Made by a program: the position numbers and the translations under genes
Assembly: GCF_009363615.1 (NCBI RefSeq)
Contig: NZ_CP045385.1
Location: forward strand, 372,001 to 436,000
Direction of reading: 5' to 3'
Origin: Ruegeria sp. THAF33
Lineage (GTDB): Bacteria > Pseudomonadota > Alphaproteobacteria > Rhodobacterales > Rhodobacteraceae
DNA length: 64,000 bases
Notes under the pieces: generated by a model
What the model saw: the letters and a program-made list of their open reading frames with translations, nothing else
The model's database searches: none
Told to the model about the DNA's origin: nothing
In this document: piece by piece, positions 16,883 through 26,197 of the stretch
How positions within the stretch are numbered: the stretch's first letter is position 1
How the letters are laid out: every line of letters begins with the position of its first letter

Positions 16883-18196
16883 ATGTTTGACATCATCATC
16901 AGAAGGGCCAGCTTGCCGGATGGCCGCGAACCGGTGGATATTGCGATCAAGGGCGACCGTGTTGCGGAGATTACCGCTGACATCATGGGGGAGGCGCGCG
17001 AAGAAATTGATGCAACGGGCCGCCTGGTTTCACCTCCGTTCGTCGACCCGCACTTCCATATGGACGCCACCCTTAGCCTCGGGTCGCCACGTATGAATGT
17101 TTCGGGCACGCTTTTGGAGGGCATCGCGCTTTGGGGAGAACTGAAGCCCCTTCTGACGCCCGAAGCGGTAATTGAGCGGGCCATGCGATATTGCGATCTG
17201 GCCGTGTCGCAGGGATTGCTGGCCATCCGTTCGCATGTGGATGTTTCGTCAACTCCGTTGGTGGGCGTCGAAGCTTTGCTGGAAGTGCGCAAGCTGGTTG
17301 CCCCCTATATTGACCTGCAATTGGTGGCATTCCCGCAAGATGGACTGTACCGCGCGGAAAATGCAGAGAAAAATCTGATCCGGGCGCTCGATATGGGGGT
17401 CGATGTGGTGGGCGGCATCCCGCATTTTGAACGCACGATGTCGGAAGGCGCCCGATCGGTCACCAGGCTGGCCGAGATTGCCGCAGATCGCGACCTGATG
17501 CTGGACCTGCACTGTGATGAAAGCGACGATCCGATGTCGCGCCATGTGGAAACCCTCGCCTATGAGACCACGCGCCTCGGGCTCGGGGGTCGTGTGACTG
17601 CAAGCCACGTCACCGCGATGCATTCATACGACAATTACTATGCTTCGAAGCTTATTCCGCTGATCGCGGAAAGCGGCATGAACGTCGTACCGAACCCGCT
17701 TATCAATATCACTCTGCAAGGCCGCTCGGACACTTATCCGCGCCGCCGTGGCCTGACACGCGTACCAGAATTGCGTGCAGCAGGTGTAAACGTTTCCTTC
17801 GGGCAGGATTGCACCATGGATCCATGGTATTCTCTTGGGTCCGCCGACATGCTGGAAGTGGCCCATATGGGCGTGCATGCGGTGCCGATGACATCCCGCG
17901 AAGCGATGGAATGGGCTTTCACATCCGTTACCCAGAACGGTGCCAAGACCATGGGTCTGCCCGACCCGACAATTCGCAAAGGCGGCCCAGCCAACATGGT
18001 TGTGCTGCAAGCGCGTGACCCGATTGAAGCGGTCCGCATGAAAGCCACACGTCTTGCCGTCATCAAACACGGCAAGGTGCTGGCGCGCACCGAACCAAGA
18101 CTGGCCGCGCTTTCCCTGCCCGGCCGCCCCTCGACCCTGGATCCCGCGGATTACGCGCCCAGGCCCAATATTCAGGAAGACCAAGAACAAAAATAA
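16883..18196 (+). CDS. Cytosine deaminase-like amidohydrolase
   Basis: 437 residues. Metal-dependent TIM-barrel amidohydrolase similar in layout to E. coli CodA: an HxH metal motif in PHFHMD (about 56-61), VAFPQDG (substrate Gln), the HCDESDD block with the catalytic Glu, VTASHVTAMHSY, NPLINITLQGRSDTYPRRRG and FGQDCTMDPW near residue 310. CodA has Asp-Asp where this protein has Asp-Cys (QDC), at a position known to shape substrate choice, so the true substrate may be another pyrimidine or aminated ring. It opens an operon with a BMP-type uptake system and an amidase, consistent with scavenging nucleobases or related ring compounds. ATG 16883 is preceded by GGGGGCGG. Confidence 0.85.
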   Translation: MFDIIIRRASLPDGREPVDIAIKGDRVAEITADIMGEAREEIDATGRLVSPPFVDPHFHMDATLSLGSPRMNVSGTLLEGIALWGELKPLLTPEAVIERAMRYCDLAVSQGLLAIRSHVDVSSTPLVGVEALLEVRKLVAPYIDLQLVAFPQDGLYRAENAEKNLIRALDMGVDVVGGIPHFERTMSEGARSVTRLAEIAADRDLMLDLHCDESDDPMSRHVETLAYETTRLGLGGRVTASHVTAMHSYDNYYASKLIPLIAESGMNVVPNPLINITLQGRSDTYPRRRGLTRVPELRAAGVNVSFGQDCTMDPWYSLGSADMLEVAHMGVHAVPMTSREAMEWAFTSVTQNGAKTMGLPDPTIRKGGPANMVVLQARDPIEAVRMKATRLAVIKHGKVLARTEPRLAALSLPGRPSTLDPADYAPRPNIQEDQEQK

Positions 18197-18223
18197 TTGC
18201 CACCAACAGAAGAGGATACTCCG

Positions 18224-19207
18224 ATGAAACTCACCACTACACGTCGTCAACTGATGGTCGGCGCCGCGGCCACGCTGGCCCTGCCGGCTTATATCCGCCG
18301 CGCCAATGCACAATCTGCGATCCGCGTCGCTGGCGTGCATATGTCTCCGGTCGAAAATGCATGGAACAGCCGGATCCACGTGGCGATGCAGGAAGCCGCC
18401 GAGGCTGGTCTGATCGAATATGAGTTTTCAGAGGGTGTCGCTCCGACCGACTATCCCCGTGCGATGCGCGAATACGCCGAAGGCGGCGCTCAAATCATTT
18501 GGGGCGAGTCTTACGCGGTGGAACGCGAAGCACGCGAAGTGGCGGGTGATTACCCCGATACCGCGTTTTTGATGGGGTCCTCCGGCGGACCGGAGGGCGA
18601 CAATTTTGGTGTCTTCGGCACCCGCAACCACGAGGCGGCCTATCTGGCCGGAATGCTTGCCGGCCAAATGTCGGAAAGCAATGTATTTGGTTCCGTCGGC
18701 GGTTATCCGATCCCCGAGGTGAACCTCCTGATCAATGCTTTCCGGATGGGCGTCAGTGAAGTGAACCCTGACGCCACTTTCCTTAACGGTTTCATCGGAG
18801 CATGGTTTGATCCGGCTCGCGCGCAGGAAGCCGCGATTGCCCAGATCGACGCAGGCGCGGACATCCTGTTTGGTGAACGCATTGGCACCGCAGATGCCGC
18901 TCAGGCGCGCGGCGTGAAGGCCATCGGTTCACTGATAGATTATACACCGCGCTATCCCGGTACGGTCTTTGCCAACGCGATATGGAACTATGGGCCAACC
19001 ATCAAAGCCATCGTGGCGGATGTTCAGGCCGGCAAACCCACTGGGCGCAACTATACCGAATATTCCTTCATGGCCCATGGCGGCAATGAGCTGATCTATG
19101 TCGCCGACGAAGTGCCTGCCGACGCCATCCCTGCGATGGAGGCCAAACAGGCCGCGATCCAATCCGGCGAATGGGACGTTCCGATCGACGAAAGCGAGCC
19201 CTCCTGA
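18224..19207 (+). CDS. BMP-family periplasmic binding protein
   Basis: 327 residues from ATG 18224, with AGAGGA about 8 nt upstream. A twin-arginine-type signal (TTRRQLMVGAAATLALPA) ends near the ANAQ cleavage site. The rest fits the basic membrane protein (BMP/Med) family of ABC solute receptors, which bind nucleosides, purines or autoinducer-2-like ligands. The segment GSSGGPEGDNFGVFGTRNHEA shows the conserved G-G-x-x-x-N core before the AAYLAGMLAG helix. It lies 27 bp after the deaminase stop and is the receptor for the ATPase and two permeases downstream. Confidence 0.92.
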   Translation: MKLTTTRRQLMVGAAATLALPAYIRRANAQSAIRVAGVHMSPVENAWNSRIHVAMQEAAEAGLIEYEFSEGVAPTDYPRAMREYAEGGAQIIWGESYAVEREAREVAGDYPDTAFLMGSSGGPEGDNFGVFGTRNHEAAYLAGMLAGQMSESNVFGSVGGYPIPEVNLLINAFRMGVSEVNPDATFLNGFIGAWFDPARAQEAAIAQIDAGADILFGERIGTADAAQARGVKAIGSLIDYTPRYPGTVFANAIWNYGPTIKAIVADVQAGKPTGRNYTEYSFMAHGGNELIYVADEVPADAIPAMEAKQAAIQSGEWDVPIDESEPS

Positions 19208-19223
19208 TCCCGGGGGCTTTGAC

Positions 19224-20582
19224 GTGACCGACGCCACGGCTCTTGCTGCTGCCGTTTCCGCGGGGCAGATCACTGCCACCGATGCGATGGAAGCAAGCCT
19301 TTCCGCCTGCCACGCGCAGGCGGATCTGGGCGCCGTGGTGTTTCTGGACGAAGATATGGCCCGCGCCGGCGCGAGGGCGGCAGATGCAGCGCCATCTGAT
19401 CGACGCGGGCCCTTTCACGGGGTTCCGTTCCTGGTCAAAGACCTCGGCGGATCCGCCAAGGGACTGCCCGCTGCTGCCGGGTCTGCGGCAATCCGCGCGC
19501 AAGGGCGAAAATCCGAAACTGACAGCTGCCTGTTGCAGGATTTGCGCCAGACCGGCCTGATCCCTTTTGGCGTGTCGGCAACACCGCCATTCGGCCTTTC
19601 CCTGACATGCGAACCAGATGGCATGGCTGCGGCCCGCAATCCGTGGAATCCCGCGTTGACGCCCGGCGGCTCATCTGGCGGCGCCGCGGCTGCGGTTGCA
19701 GGCGGCATCGTCGCCATTGCTCATGCCACGGATGCGGCCGGATCTATCAGAGTCCCAGCCGCGTGCTGCGGCTTGACCGGGCTCAAGCCGTCTCGTGGTG
19801 CGGTGCCCGGAGGCCCTGATTTTGCCAATCACCTGATGGGGATAGCGTCAGAACTGGTTCTGGCGCGGTCCGTTCGCGATGTGGAAACCGCCTTTCAAGC
19901 CGTAGCCCAGCCCATGGCCCCGGTACATCCGGCGGACCGCCCCCGCATTGCATTGGCACTGCCCGAGCGTTGCGGAACTGACCAGTGCAAAGCCGCCAAG
20001 GATGCGGCTGACGCTCTGCGCGATGCAGGCTGCGAGGTGCATGACATTTGTACCCCGGACGAGATGGGGGCCGAGGCTCATGCAATTGCCCGCACGATAC
20101 TGGCTGTTTCGCTGGCCGAGTGGCTCATTGCACTCAGGCTTTGTGATGACCAGGTTCCACCGCTTGCCGCCGCCATGGCTGCCGAGGGCCGTGCCACATC
20201 TGTCACCGCGCTTTTTGCGACCTCAAGACAGCTTGCGCGCCTGACATATCGTGCTCGCAAGATTTTCAGTTCTGTGGATGCTGTCCTGATGCCGGTCATA
20301 TCGTCTGCGCCGCCCGTTATCGGCACTTTGGACCTTTCTGGCGCCTCCGCAGATGAACACATGGCGCGGCTAGAGGCCTTTGCCCCAAACGCAGCGCTTG
20401 CCAATGTCGCAGGCTTGCCGGCTTTGGCATTGCCTTTTGGCATGGCAAAAGGCCTGCCAATCGGTGTGCAACTGATGGGACCACCCGGCTCGGATGTTGG
20501 GCTGCTGAAACTCGGCGCTCTGATCGAGGCGCGTGCGCCCGAACTTACCTTTCCGTCTCCAATCGCAGGCCTGCCCACATGA
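19224..20582 (+). CDS. Amidase signature-family hydrolase
   Basis: 452 residues from GTG 19224, 16 bp after the receptor stop. Upstream in-frame codons overlap the receptor gene and look non-coding. The Ser-cisSer-Lys triad is visible: Lys in PFLVKDLGG, the Gly/Ser-rich GGSSGGAAAA, and the nucleophile Ser in DAAGSIRVPAA. The family hydrolyses C-N amide bonds of many substrates, including carbamates and ring-opened ureido compounds. Placement between deaminase and transporter suggests further breakdown of the same imported ring compound (inference). Its stop overlaps the ATPase start (ATGA). Confidence 0.9.
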   Translation: MTDATALAAAVSAGQITATDAMEASLSACHAQADLGAVVFLDEDMARAGARAADAAPSDRRGPFHGVPFLVKDLGGSAKGLPAAAGSAAIRAQGRKSETDSCLLQDLRQTGLIPFGVSATPPFGLSLTCEPDGMAAARNPWNPALTPGGSSGGAAAAVAGGIVAIAHATDAAGSIRVPAACCGLTGLKPSRGAVPGGPDFANHLMGIASELVLARSVRDVETAFQAVAQPMAPVHPADRPRIALALPERCGTDQCKAAKDAADALRDAGCEVHDICTPDEMGAEAHAIARTILAVSLAEWLIALRLCDDQVPPLAAAMAAEGRATSVTALFATSRQLARLTYRARKIFSSVDAVLMPVISSAPPVIGTLDLSGASADEHMARLEAFAPNAALANVAGLPALALPFGMAKGLPIGVQLMGPPGSDVGLLKLGALIEARAPELTFPSPIAGLPT

Positions 20583-22099
20583 ACAAGGTTCTGGAACTTC
20601 ACGGCATAACAAAGCGTTTTGGAACGCTTACCGCCAATGATGATGTGACCCTGTCATTGGCCCAGGGTGAAATCCTTGCATTGTTGGGTGAAAATGGCGC
20701 AGGCAAAACGACGCTGATGAACATCCTGTTCGGCCACTACGCAGCAGACGAAGGCTCTGTCAGGGTGTTTGGCAAAGCGTTGCCTCCGGGTCTGCCCCGC
20801 GCAGCGATCGAGGTAGGTGTGGGCATGGTACACCAGCACTTTACGCTTGCGGGCAACCTCACGGTTCTTGAAAACGTCATGCTTGGTTCAGAACCCCTTA
20901 CACGCGCACGGTCCGCACGTGGCGAGGCGCGCGCAAAGTTGTTGCAGATCGCGGATCGGTTTGGTCTGCCCGTGAATCCCGACGACAGGATCAAGTCCCT
21001 TTCCGTGGGTGAACGTCAACGCGTCGAAATTCTGAAAGCGCTGTACCGAGACGCGCGCATACTGATCCTGGATGAACCCACGGCCGTTCTGGCCCGGCCC
21101 GAGGCAATGCGCCTGTTCGAGACGCTGCGCGACATGACGAAAGAGGGCCTGTCGCTTATCTTCATCAGTCACAAACTGCATGAGGTCATGGCGACCTCTG
21201 ACCGTGTGGCCGTTCTTCGTGGCGGTAGGTTGGTCGCGGAACGCAGGACTTCGGAAACCACCCCCGGAGAGTTGGCGGAACTGATGGTTGGCCGCAAAGT
21301 GGAACGACCCGTTCGTCAAGACCACGAGATTGGCGCGCCGGTTCTGGTCGCAAACGATGTGCGCGTGAAAGAAGACGGTGAATTGCGGCTGGATGACGTA
21401 TCATTCACCGTCCATGCAGGCGAGATCCTTGGTATCGTCGGCGTATCAGGCAATGGTCAGGCCTCGCTTGGCGGGCTGTTGTCTGGACTGATCCACCCTA
21501 ACGCCGGGCAGTTGACACTGCTGAACAAGGATATCGGCCATCTGGGCCCGCGTGGCATGATCCAGGCTGGCGCCGGCAGGGTACCGGAAGACCGCCATGC
21601 AGAAGGTGTCGTGGGTGAATTGAGCCTGTGGGAAAATGCAGTTCTTGAACGTCTGCGCACACCGGAGTTTTCGCGCCGAGGCTTTGTCCGACAACGCGCC
21701 GCCCGAGAATACACCGCAGGGCTTATCGAACGGTTTGATATCCGAGGGGCCAGTCCCGACACGCGCACACGGCTGCTGTCTGGCGGCAACATGCAAAAAT
21801 TGATCCTGGGGCGGGTCCTGACCAACGGACCGCGTTTCGTGCTCGCCAACCAGCCGACGCGGGGCCTTGATGAAGGGGCAATTGCCGCAGTCCATGCCGA
21901 GCTTCTGGCCGCACGGGCCGAGGGTGCTGCGATCCTGCTTATTTCAGAAGAACTTGAAGAAGCCGTAGCTCTTTCAGACCGAATACAGGCGATCGTTAAG
22001 GGTCGATTGTCGAAACCGATATCCGCTGATGAGGCTGACCCGCAACGCCTTGGCCTGATGATGGCAGGTGTCTGGAAGGAAGATGATGATGCGGCTTGA
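20579..22099 (+). CDS. BMP-type ABC transporter ATPase (two nucleotide-binding domains)
   Basis: 506 residues with two fused ABC domains, as in RbsA- and YufO-type ATPases. Domain 1: Walker A GENGAGKTT (about 38-46), signature LSVGERQRVE, Walker B LILDEPTAVL. Domain 2 is partly degenerate: GVSGNGQASL in place of Walker A, signature LLSGGNMQKL, and ANQPTRGLDEGA. Degeneracy of the second site is usual for this class. It energises uptake with the two permeases downstream. It overlaps both the amidase stop and the permease start. Confidence 0.95.
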   Translation: MNKVLELHGITKRFGTLTANDDVTLSLAQGEILALLGENGAGKTTLMNILFGHYAADEGSVRVFGKALPPGLPRAAIEVGVGMVHQHFTLAGNLTVLENVMLGSEPLTRARSARGEARAKLLQIADRFGLPVNPDDRIKSLSVGERQRVEILKALYRDARILILDEPTAVLARPEAMRLFETLRDMTKEGLSLIFISHKLHEVMATSDRVAVLRGGRLVAERRTSETTPGELAELMVGRKVERPVRQDHEIGAPVLVANDVRVKEDGELRLDDVSFTVHAGEILGIVGVSGNGQASLGGLLSGLIHPNAGQLTLLNKDIGHLGPRGMIQAGAGRVPEDRHAEGVVGELSLWENAVLERLRTPEFSRRGFVRQRAAREYTAGLIERFDIRGASPDTRTRLLSGGNMQKLILGRVLTNGPRFVLANQPTRGLDEGAIAAVHAELLAARAEGAAILLISEELEEAVALSDRIQAIVKGRLSKPISADEADPQRLGLMMAGVWKEDDDAA

Positions 22100-23132
22100 A
22101 CGACGCACATATGTACCGCTGTACCTTGTGGTCATTGCGCCGCTGGCCGCGATCTTTACCGCGTTGTTATTGGCTGCGGGTTTAATCGCAGCGGCAGGTG
22201 TGAACCCATTGACTGCCTATGGTGAAATGCTGACCGGCGCCCTTGGGTCACGCCTTTCGATCACCGAGATGCTGACCCGCGCCACGCCGCTGATATTTAC
22301 CGGGCTTGCCGCGGCCGTCGCCTTTCGGGCCCGTCTTTGGAACATCGGCGGCGAGGGGCAGTTCTTTGTCGGCGCACTGATTACCGCCTGGATCGGGCAT
22401 TCTCTCGGGGTTCCCGGGTGGATCGGTATACCGATTTTGATGCTGGCGGGCATGGCGGCGGGTGCGGCCCTGTTGGCGGGCCCCGCTTATATGCGCCTGC
22501 GTTTCGGGGTGGATGAGGTGGTGACGACCCTGCTGCTCAACTTCATTGTGATCCTTTTCGTCGGCCTCATGATCGAGGGTCCGATGCGCGATCCGATGGC
22601 CTTTGGCTGGCCTTCCTCAGTGCCCGTGGGCGGAGAGTACCGCCTGCCGGATCTTATTCCCCGCACGCGCCTTCATATCGGGTTGCTTATTGCCATCGCG
22701 GCAGCAGGTGTTGTTTGGCTGATCCTGGCCCGCACGGTTTTTGGGGCTGAAACACGCGCCGCAGGCTTGAACGCCGGTGCCGCCGCCTTTGCCGGAATTT
22801 CCCTTCCCAAAACGATCATGGGTGTGGCCCTGCTTTCAGGCGCTTTGGCAGGTCTGGCAGGTTCCGTCGAAGTCATGGGCGTCACAGCCGGGGTCACCAC
22901 GACCATGAGCCCCGGATTCGGCTATGCCGGCATCGTCGTCGCAATGCTGGCCGCATTGCATCCGGCGGGTGTGGTCGCCGCCGCGGTTTTCGTCGCCACC
23001 GTCTTTGTCGGGGCCGACGCCATGAGCCGCGCAACCGGCGTTCCCAGCTTCATTGCCGACGTGATCGTGGCGCTCTGCCTGCTCACCATGATCGTGGCCC
23101 TTCTTTTCACAACGTACCGGGTGCGCCGATGA
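22086..23132 (+). CDS. BMP-type ABC transporter permease 1
   Basis: 348 residues. A multi-spanning protein of the BPD_transp_2 (branched-chain/BMP) permease type, with about 8-10 hydrophobic helices and the cytoplasmic loop GLNAGAAAFAGIS that contacts the ATPase. Three ATG codons lie in a row (22083, 22086, 22089), and GGAAGGA at 22074-22080 favours the second or third. A GTG at 22068 is also in frame but would precede that site. The gene overlaps the ATPase 3' end and its stop overlaps permease 2 (ATGA). Confidence 0.92.
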   Translation: MMRLERRTYVPLYLVVIAPLAAIFTALLLAAGLIAAAGVNPLTAYGEMLTGALGSRLSITEMLTRATPLIFTGLAAAVAFRARLWNIGGEGQFFVGALITAWIGHSLGVPGWIGIPILMLAGMAAGAALLAGPAYMRLRFGVDEVVTTLLLNFIVILFVGLMIEGPMRDPMAFGWPSSVPVGGEYRLPDLIPRTRLHIGLLIAIAAAGVVWLILARTVFGAETRAAGLNAGAAAFAGISLPKTIMGVALLSGALAGLAGSVEVMGVTAGVTTTMSPGFGYAGIVVAMLAALHPAGVVAAAVFVATVFVGADAMSRATGVPSFIADVIVALCLLTMIVALLFTTYRVRR

Positions 23133-24070
23133 GTGATGCAATTGATCTGCTGCTGAACACCAGCCTCTGGGCGTCCGTGCTGCGTATCGCAACGCCGCTT
23201 ATTTTCGGAGTCCTCGGCGCGTTGCTGTGTGAACGTTCGGGGGTTCTCAATCTGGGGATCGAGGGGATCATGACCATGGGCGCGATGAGCGGTTGGCTTG
23301 CCGTCTACATGGGCGCGCCTTTGCTGGTTGGCCTGATGATCGCGGCACTTTGCGGCGCGATGTTGGGATTGCTGCACGCCATACTAACGGTCCCGCTTGG
23401 ATTGTCGCAACATGTCTCGGGGCTTGGCATCACGCTGTTTGCATCCGCGCTGGCCTACTACCTTTACCGGTTGCTTGTCGAAGTGGGCGATCTGCCCCCG
23501 ACGATAGAACCTTTCCAGCCACTCGATGTTCTGGGTGTTTCCGATATTCCCATTCTGGGTCCGATCCTGTTTTCCCAGGCTCTGCCGACCTATCTCGCGC
23601 TGTTTGCGGTGGCTGTGATGGCTTACGTTCTTGCCCGGACACCGCTGGGGCTGGCCATTCGCATGACTGGTGAAAACCCGCACGCGGTTGAGGCACAGGG
23701 GCTGAACCCCATTCGCATTCGCATTGGTGCAGTGGTTGTCGGATCAGCGTTGATGGCAGTGGGTGGCGCGTTCCTGACGACAACGGCGTTCAACAGTTTT
23801 TTCCCGGGCATGGTTCAAGGACGCGGCTGGATCTGCATCGCGCTGGTTGTGTTCGCAAGTTGGCGGCCTGGCAAGGCATTGATCGGTGCCGTGCTGTTTG
23901 CTTTTTTCGATGCATACCAGCTGCGGCTGCAAACGGCGATTGAAGGCGTGCCATATCAACTCTTCCTGATGGCGCCCTATGTGCTTTCCATCGTCGCGCT
24001 TGTTCTCGTGGCCCGCAGGGCCGAGGTGCCTGCCGCGCTGATGGCGCCCTATCGGCGCGGTGAACGCTAG
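23129..24070 (+). CDS. BMP-type ABC transporter permease 2
   Basis: 313 residues, multi-spanning. The early stretch ATPLIFGVLGALLCERSG and the loop MTGENPHAVEAQGLNP are typical of the second permease in nucleoside/BMP systems. It completes a receptor-ATPase-permease-permease importer with the upstream genes. Last gene of the operon that starts at 16883; the next recognised genes face it from the right. Confidence 0.93.
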   Translation: MSDAIDLLLNTSLWASVLRIATPLIFGVLGALLCERSGVLNLGIEGIMTMGAMSGWLAVYMGAPLLVGLMIAALCGAMLGLLHAILTVPLGLSQHVSGLGITLFASALAYYLYRLLVEVGDLPPTIEPFQPLDVLGVSDIPILGPILFSQALPTYLALFAVAVMAYVLARTPLGLAIRMTGENPHAVEAQGLNPIRIRIGAVVVGSALMAVGGAFLTTTAFNSFFPGMVQGRGWICIALVVFASWRPGKALIGAVLFAFFDAYQLRLQTAIEGVPYQLFLMAPYVLSIVALVLVARRAEVPAALMAPYRRGER

Positions 24071-24131
24071 GATCAGGGTTCACAACCAGTGGATGACTGG
24101 TCGTTGCAAGCGCGAAAGGGGCAGGACACAC

Positions 24132-24284
24132 ATGAGACATCGCTTATGGCGGTTTGCGGAATTGGTGACCGTGCCATTCATGTTAGGGGGGACTTTGAGC
24201 CAACACCTTGGGCAAGAAGCCATTGATCCCAATGCAGTACGCCGATATCCGCTGGCAAAGCCGATAAGAAAAGGCGGCCTCTGA
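24132..24284 (+). CDS. Possible 50-residue small protein
   Basis: A short frame starting at ATG 24132 after GGGGCAGGAC and ending just inside the terminator. It has a basic N-terminus (MRHRLWRFAEL), a short hydrophobic stretch (VTVPFMLGG) and a basic C-terminus. No family recognised. It may be real or chance; the only support is a plausible ribosome site and position before a terminator. Confidence 0.25.
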   Translation: MRHRLWRFAELVTVPFMLGGTLSQHLGQEAIDPNAVRRYPLAKPIRKGGL

Positions 24285-24303
24285 CGATGAGAAGCCGCCT
24301 TTT
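24269..24303. terminator. Bidirectional Rho-independent terminator
   Basis: Stem AAAAGGCGGC (24269-24278) and GCCGCCTTTT (24294-24303), with A-run on one side and T-run on the other, so it can work in both directions. It sits between the transporter operon from the left and the Asp-rich protein gene from the right. Confidence 0.8.
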
Positions 24304-24326
24304 GTCTTTCGTTCTGACGTAGTTGC

Positions 24327-25151
24327 CTAGTTGCCTGCCGACTGCAATCTCCGACGGTCAGCGGCGGTTGCATTTCTCTCAACGACAGTCCGATTGTACG
24401 GGTCTTTCAACTCATAACGGCCAAACTCGATCTCTTCTTTCCAGCCATTGGCATAGTTTACTTCGATATTGTTGCCCTGGCGTTCGATTTTTGTGGGTCG
24501 ACTTCCAGCAGTGCCGCCTTGCCCTGAAGAGCGCACGTTGTCGATGGAGATACCATTAGCCAATGACCGGAGCCTTGAGACATCGGCGCCTGTCGCCAGC
24601 CGTTCTTCCACAGTGCGGTTCTGAGCATTCTTTCTTTCATACCGACCGTTTTCGATTTCTTCCTTGGTTCCATCGGCATAGCGCACTTCGATGCCGTTGG
24701 CGTTCGTCTCAACCTTCGTTATGCCGGCCGAGCGCGATGATCCGCCGCCTGACCGGGATTGATCCTTTTTGCCGCTTCCTCGATTTGAACGCTTCGAGTC
24801 ATCGTCGTCATCGTCATCGTCATCGTCATCGTCGTCGCGACCACCTTTGCCGGATCCGGAATTGTCGCCCCGATCATCGTCGCGGTCATCGTCCCTGTCG
24901 TCGTCGCGATCACCACCGCGACCACTGTTGCCCGACCCCGAGTTGTCGTCCCGTTCGCCGCCACGATCATCCCCCCGGTCGTCATCGCCACCATCTCCAT
25001 CTTTTCCGCTGCCGCTTTTGGCAAAGGCATAGGCTAGTTCAAGGTGCAGGCGACCTTCCGTGTCAAACTTCGGCACGTAAGGCGTCGCGGCAATCAACGA
25101 AGCCAGAGCTGCTGTGCTGAGAAGCTGGCCCAGTTTTCCTTGAAGTTTCAT
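24327..25151 (-). CDS. Secreted Asp-rich protein with two 50-residue repeats
   Basis: 274 residues from ATG 25151, preceded by GGAGG (25158-25162). A signal peptide (KLGQLLSTAALASLIAATPY) is followed by a low-complexity region of Asp, Gly, Arg and Ser that includes a run of 13 Asp, encoded by a TCGTCA-type simple repeat. The C-terminal half holds two similar units, each with IEVRYADGTKEEIENGRYE-like and NRTVEER-like segments. The acidic region could bind Ca2+ or other cations; the neighbouring gene is a cation exporter, which fits loosely. No enzyme motif seen. Function unknown. Confidence 0.8.
   Translation of the reverse strand: MKLQGKLGQLLSTAALASLIAATPYVPKFDTEGRLHLELAYAFAKSGSGKDGDGGDDDRGDDRGGERDDNSGSGNSGRGGDRDDDRDDDRDDDRGDNSGSGKGGRDDDDDDDDDDDDDSKRSNRGSGKKDQSRSGGGSSRSAGITKVETNANGIEVRYADGTKEEIENGRYERKNAQNRTVEERLATGADVSRLRSLANGISIDNVRSSGQGGTAGSRPTKIERQGNNIEVNYANGWKEEIEFGRYELKDPYNRTVVERNATAADRRRLQSAGN
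24782..25010. repeat. Simple-sequence repeat coding the Asp-rich region
   Basis: An imperfect tri/hexanucleotide repeat (TCGTCA, TCGTCG, GATCATCG) inside the Asp-rich gene, with the purest part around 24802-24838. Such tracts are prone to slippage in multiples of three, which would change the length of the acidic run without breaking the frame. Confidence 0.8.
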
Positions 25152-25306
25152 TTTTCGCCTCCAGTTCTGTTCGACCCAATTCATGGTGTCGGTGACAGAT
25201 TATCCGGGGCTATGCGTCCCGACATCGGGCTTAGGTCTGATGAATTGCAAGCCGAACGTCCCATCCATGACCACGACTTGCGTCGCATTCGGTTGCACCG
25301 AGTGGC

Positions 25307-26197
25307 TTAAGAAACCTGGCTGGGTTTTGCTCCGTTGCCCTTCAGTTCGTCATCGGGTTCGAGATGAATGAAAAAGACAGAACCCGGATAAAGACGTTCC
25401 AATGCGTGTTCGACTTCATTGCAGATGTCATGGGCCGCGCTGACCGACATTGCGCCGTCCACAACGAGGTGAAACTCGACGAAGATGACATTCGCGGATC
25501 TACGCCCCTTGAGGTCGTGATATTCCAGCGCAGCACCTAGGTTGCTTTCAATGGTGCTGGAAACAACCTGCAAGTCATGGTCAGAAAGGCTTACATCCAT
25601 CAGCCCGTCAACGGACGCACGAATGACTTTCCAACCTTCCCACAGGATGTTCAGCGCGACCAGTATCGCAAGGATCGGGTCAAGGATCAGCCAGCCGGTG
25701 ACAAGTGCAAGTATAAGCCCCGCGATGACACCCGCTGACGTCATGACGTCTGTAAAAATGTGCCGCGAGCTTGCCTCCAATGCAGGTGAACCCTCACGCC
25801 TGCCGATTTTGAGTAACAAGTAGGCCCATGCGCCATTCACGCCCGTTGCAATGACATTGACGGCGATTCCAAGAAAAGGCGCATCCTCAAGATGTGGGGT
25901 GGGAAGTGCCAGCACGGCCTCTCTGATGATCAAGAACGCCGCCAACACAATCAATGCGCCTTCGACGACAGCGGAAAGATACTCGGCTTTCTTGTGACCA
26001 AAGGGGTGGTTTTCATCAGGGGGCTTGTTTGCGACCCGAACCGCAAAATAAGCCAGCAGGGCCGCTGCGACGTTGACGGTGGATTCCATCGCGTCCGACA
26101 ACAACGCCACCGAACCTGTCAGCCACCAGGCCAGCAGCTTCAGGGCCAGTACCGCCAGGGATATCGGAATGGACCAAAGAGCGATTTTTTGTGTCAT
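25307..26197 (-). CDS. Cation diffusion facilitator (divalent metal exporter)
   Basis: 296 residues from ATG 26197 (GAGGG 10 nt upstream); the frame is open to 26218. Six predicted membrane helices and a cytoplasmic C-terminal domain. CDF features: helix 2 LLSDAMESTVN, the loop NHPFGHKKAEY, helix 5 HIFTDVMTS with the His/Asp metal pair, and the C-terminal regulatory domain with LEPDDE. The family exports Zn2+, Fe2+, Mn2+ or Cd2+ in exchange for protons; helix 2 has Glu and Asn where FieF has Asp pairs, so metal choice cannot be stated. It lies about 155 bp upstream of the Asp-rich protein on the same strand. Confidence 0.93.
   Translation of the reverse strand: MTQKIALWSIPISLAVLALKLLAWWLTGSVALLSDAMESTVNVAAALLAYFAVRVANKPPDENHPFGHKKAEYLSAVVEGALIVLAAFLIIREAVLALPTPHLEDAPFLGIAVNVIATGVNGAWAYLLLKIGRREGSPALEASSRHIFTDVMTSAGVIAGLILALVTGWLILDPILAILVALNILWEGWKVIRASVDGLMDVSLSDHDLQVVSSTIESNLGAALEYHDLKGRRSANVIFVEFHLVVDGAMSVSAAHDICNEVEHALERLYPGSVFFIHLEPDDELKGNGAKPSQVS

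Noticed and set aside
24563..25120. His/Arg-rich frame opposite the Asp-rich protein
   Set aside because: It is the complement of the TCGTCA repeat; the minus-strand gene has a signal peptide, ribosome site and internal repeats.
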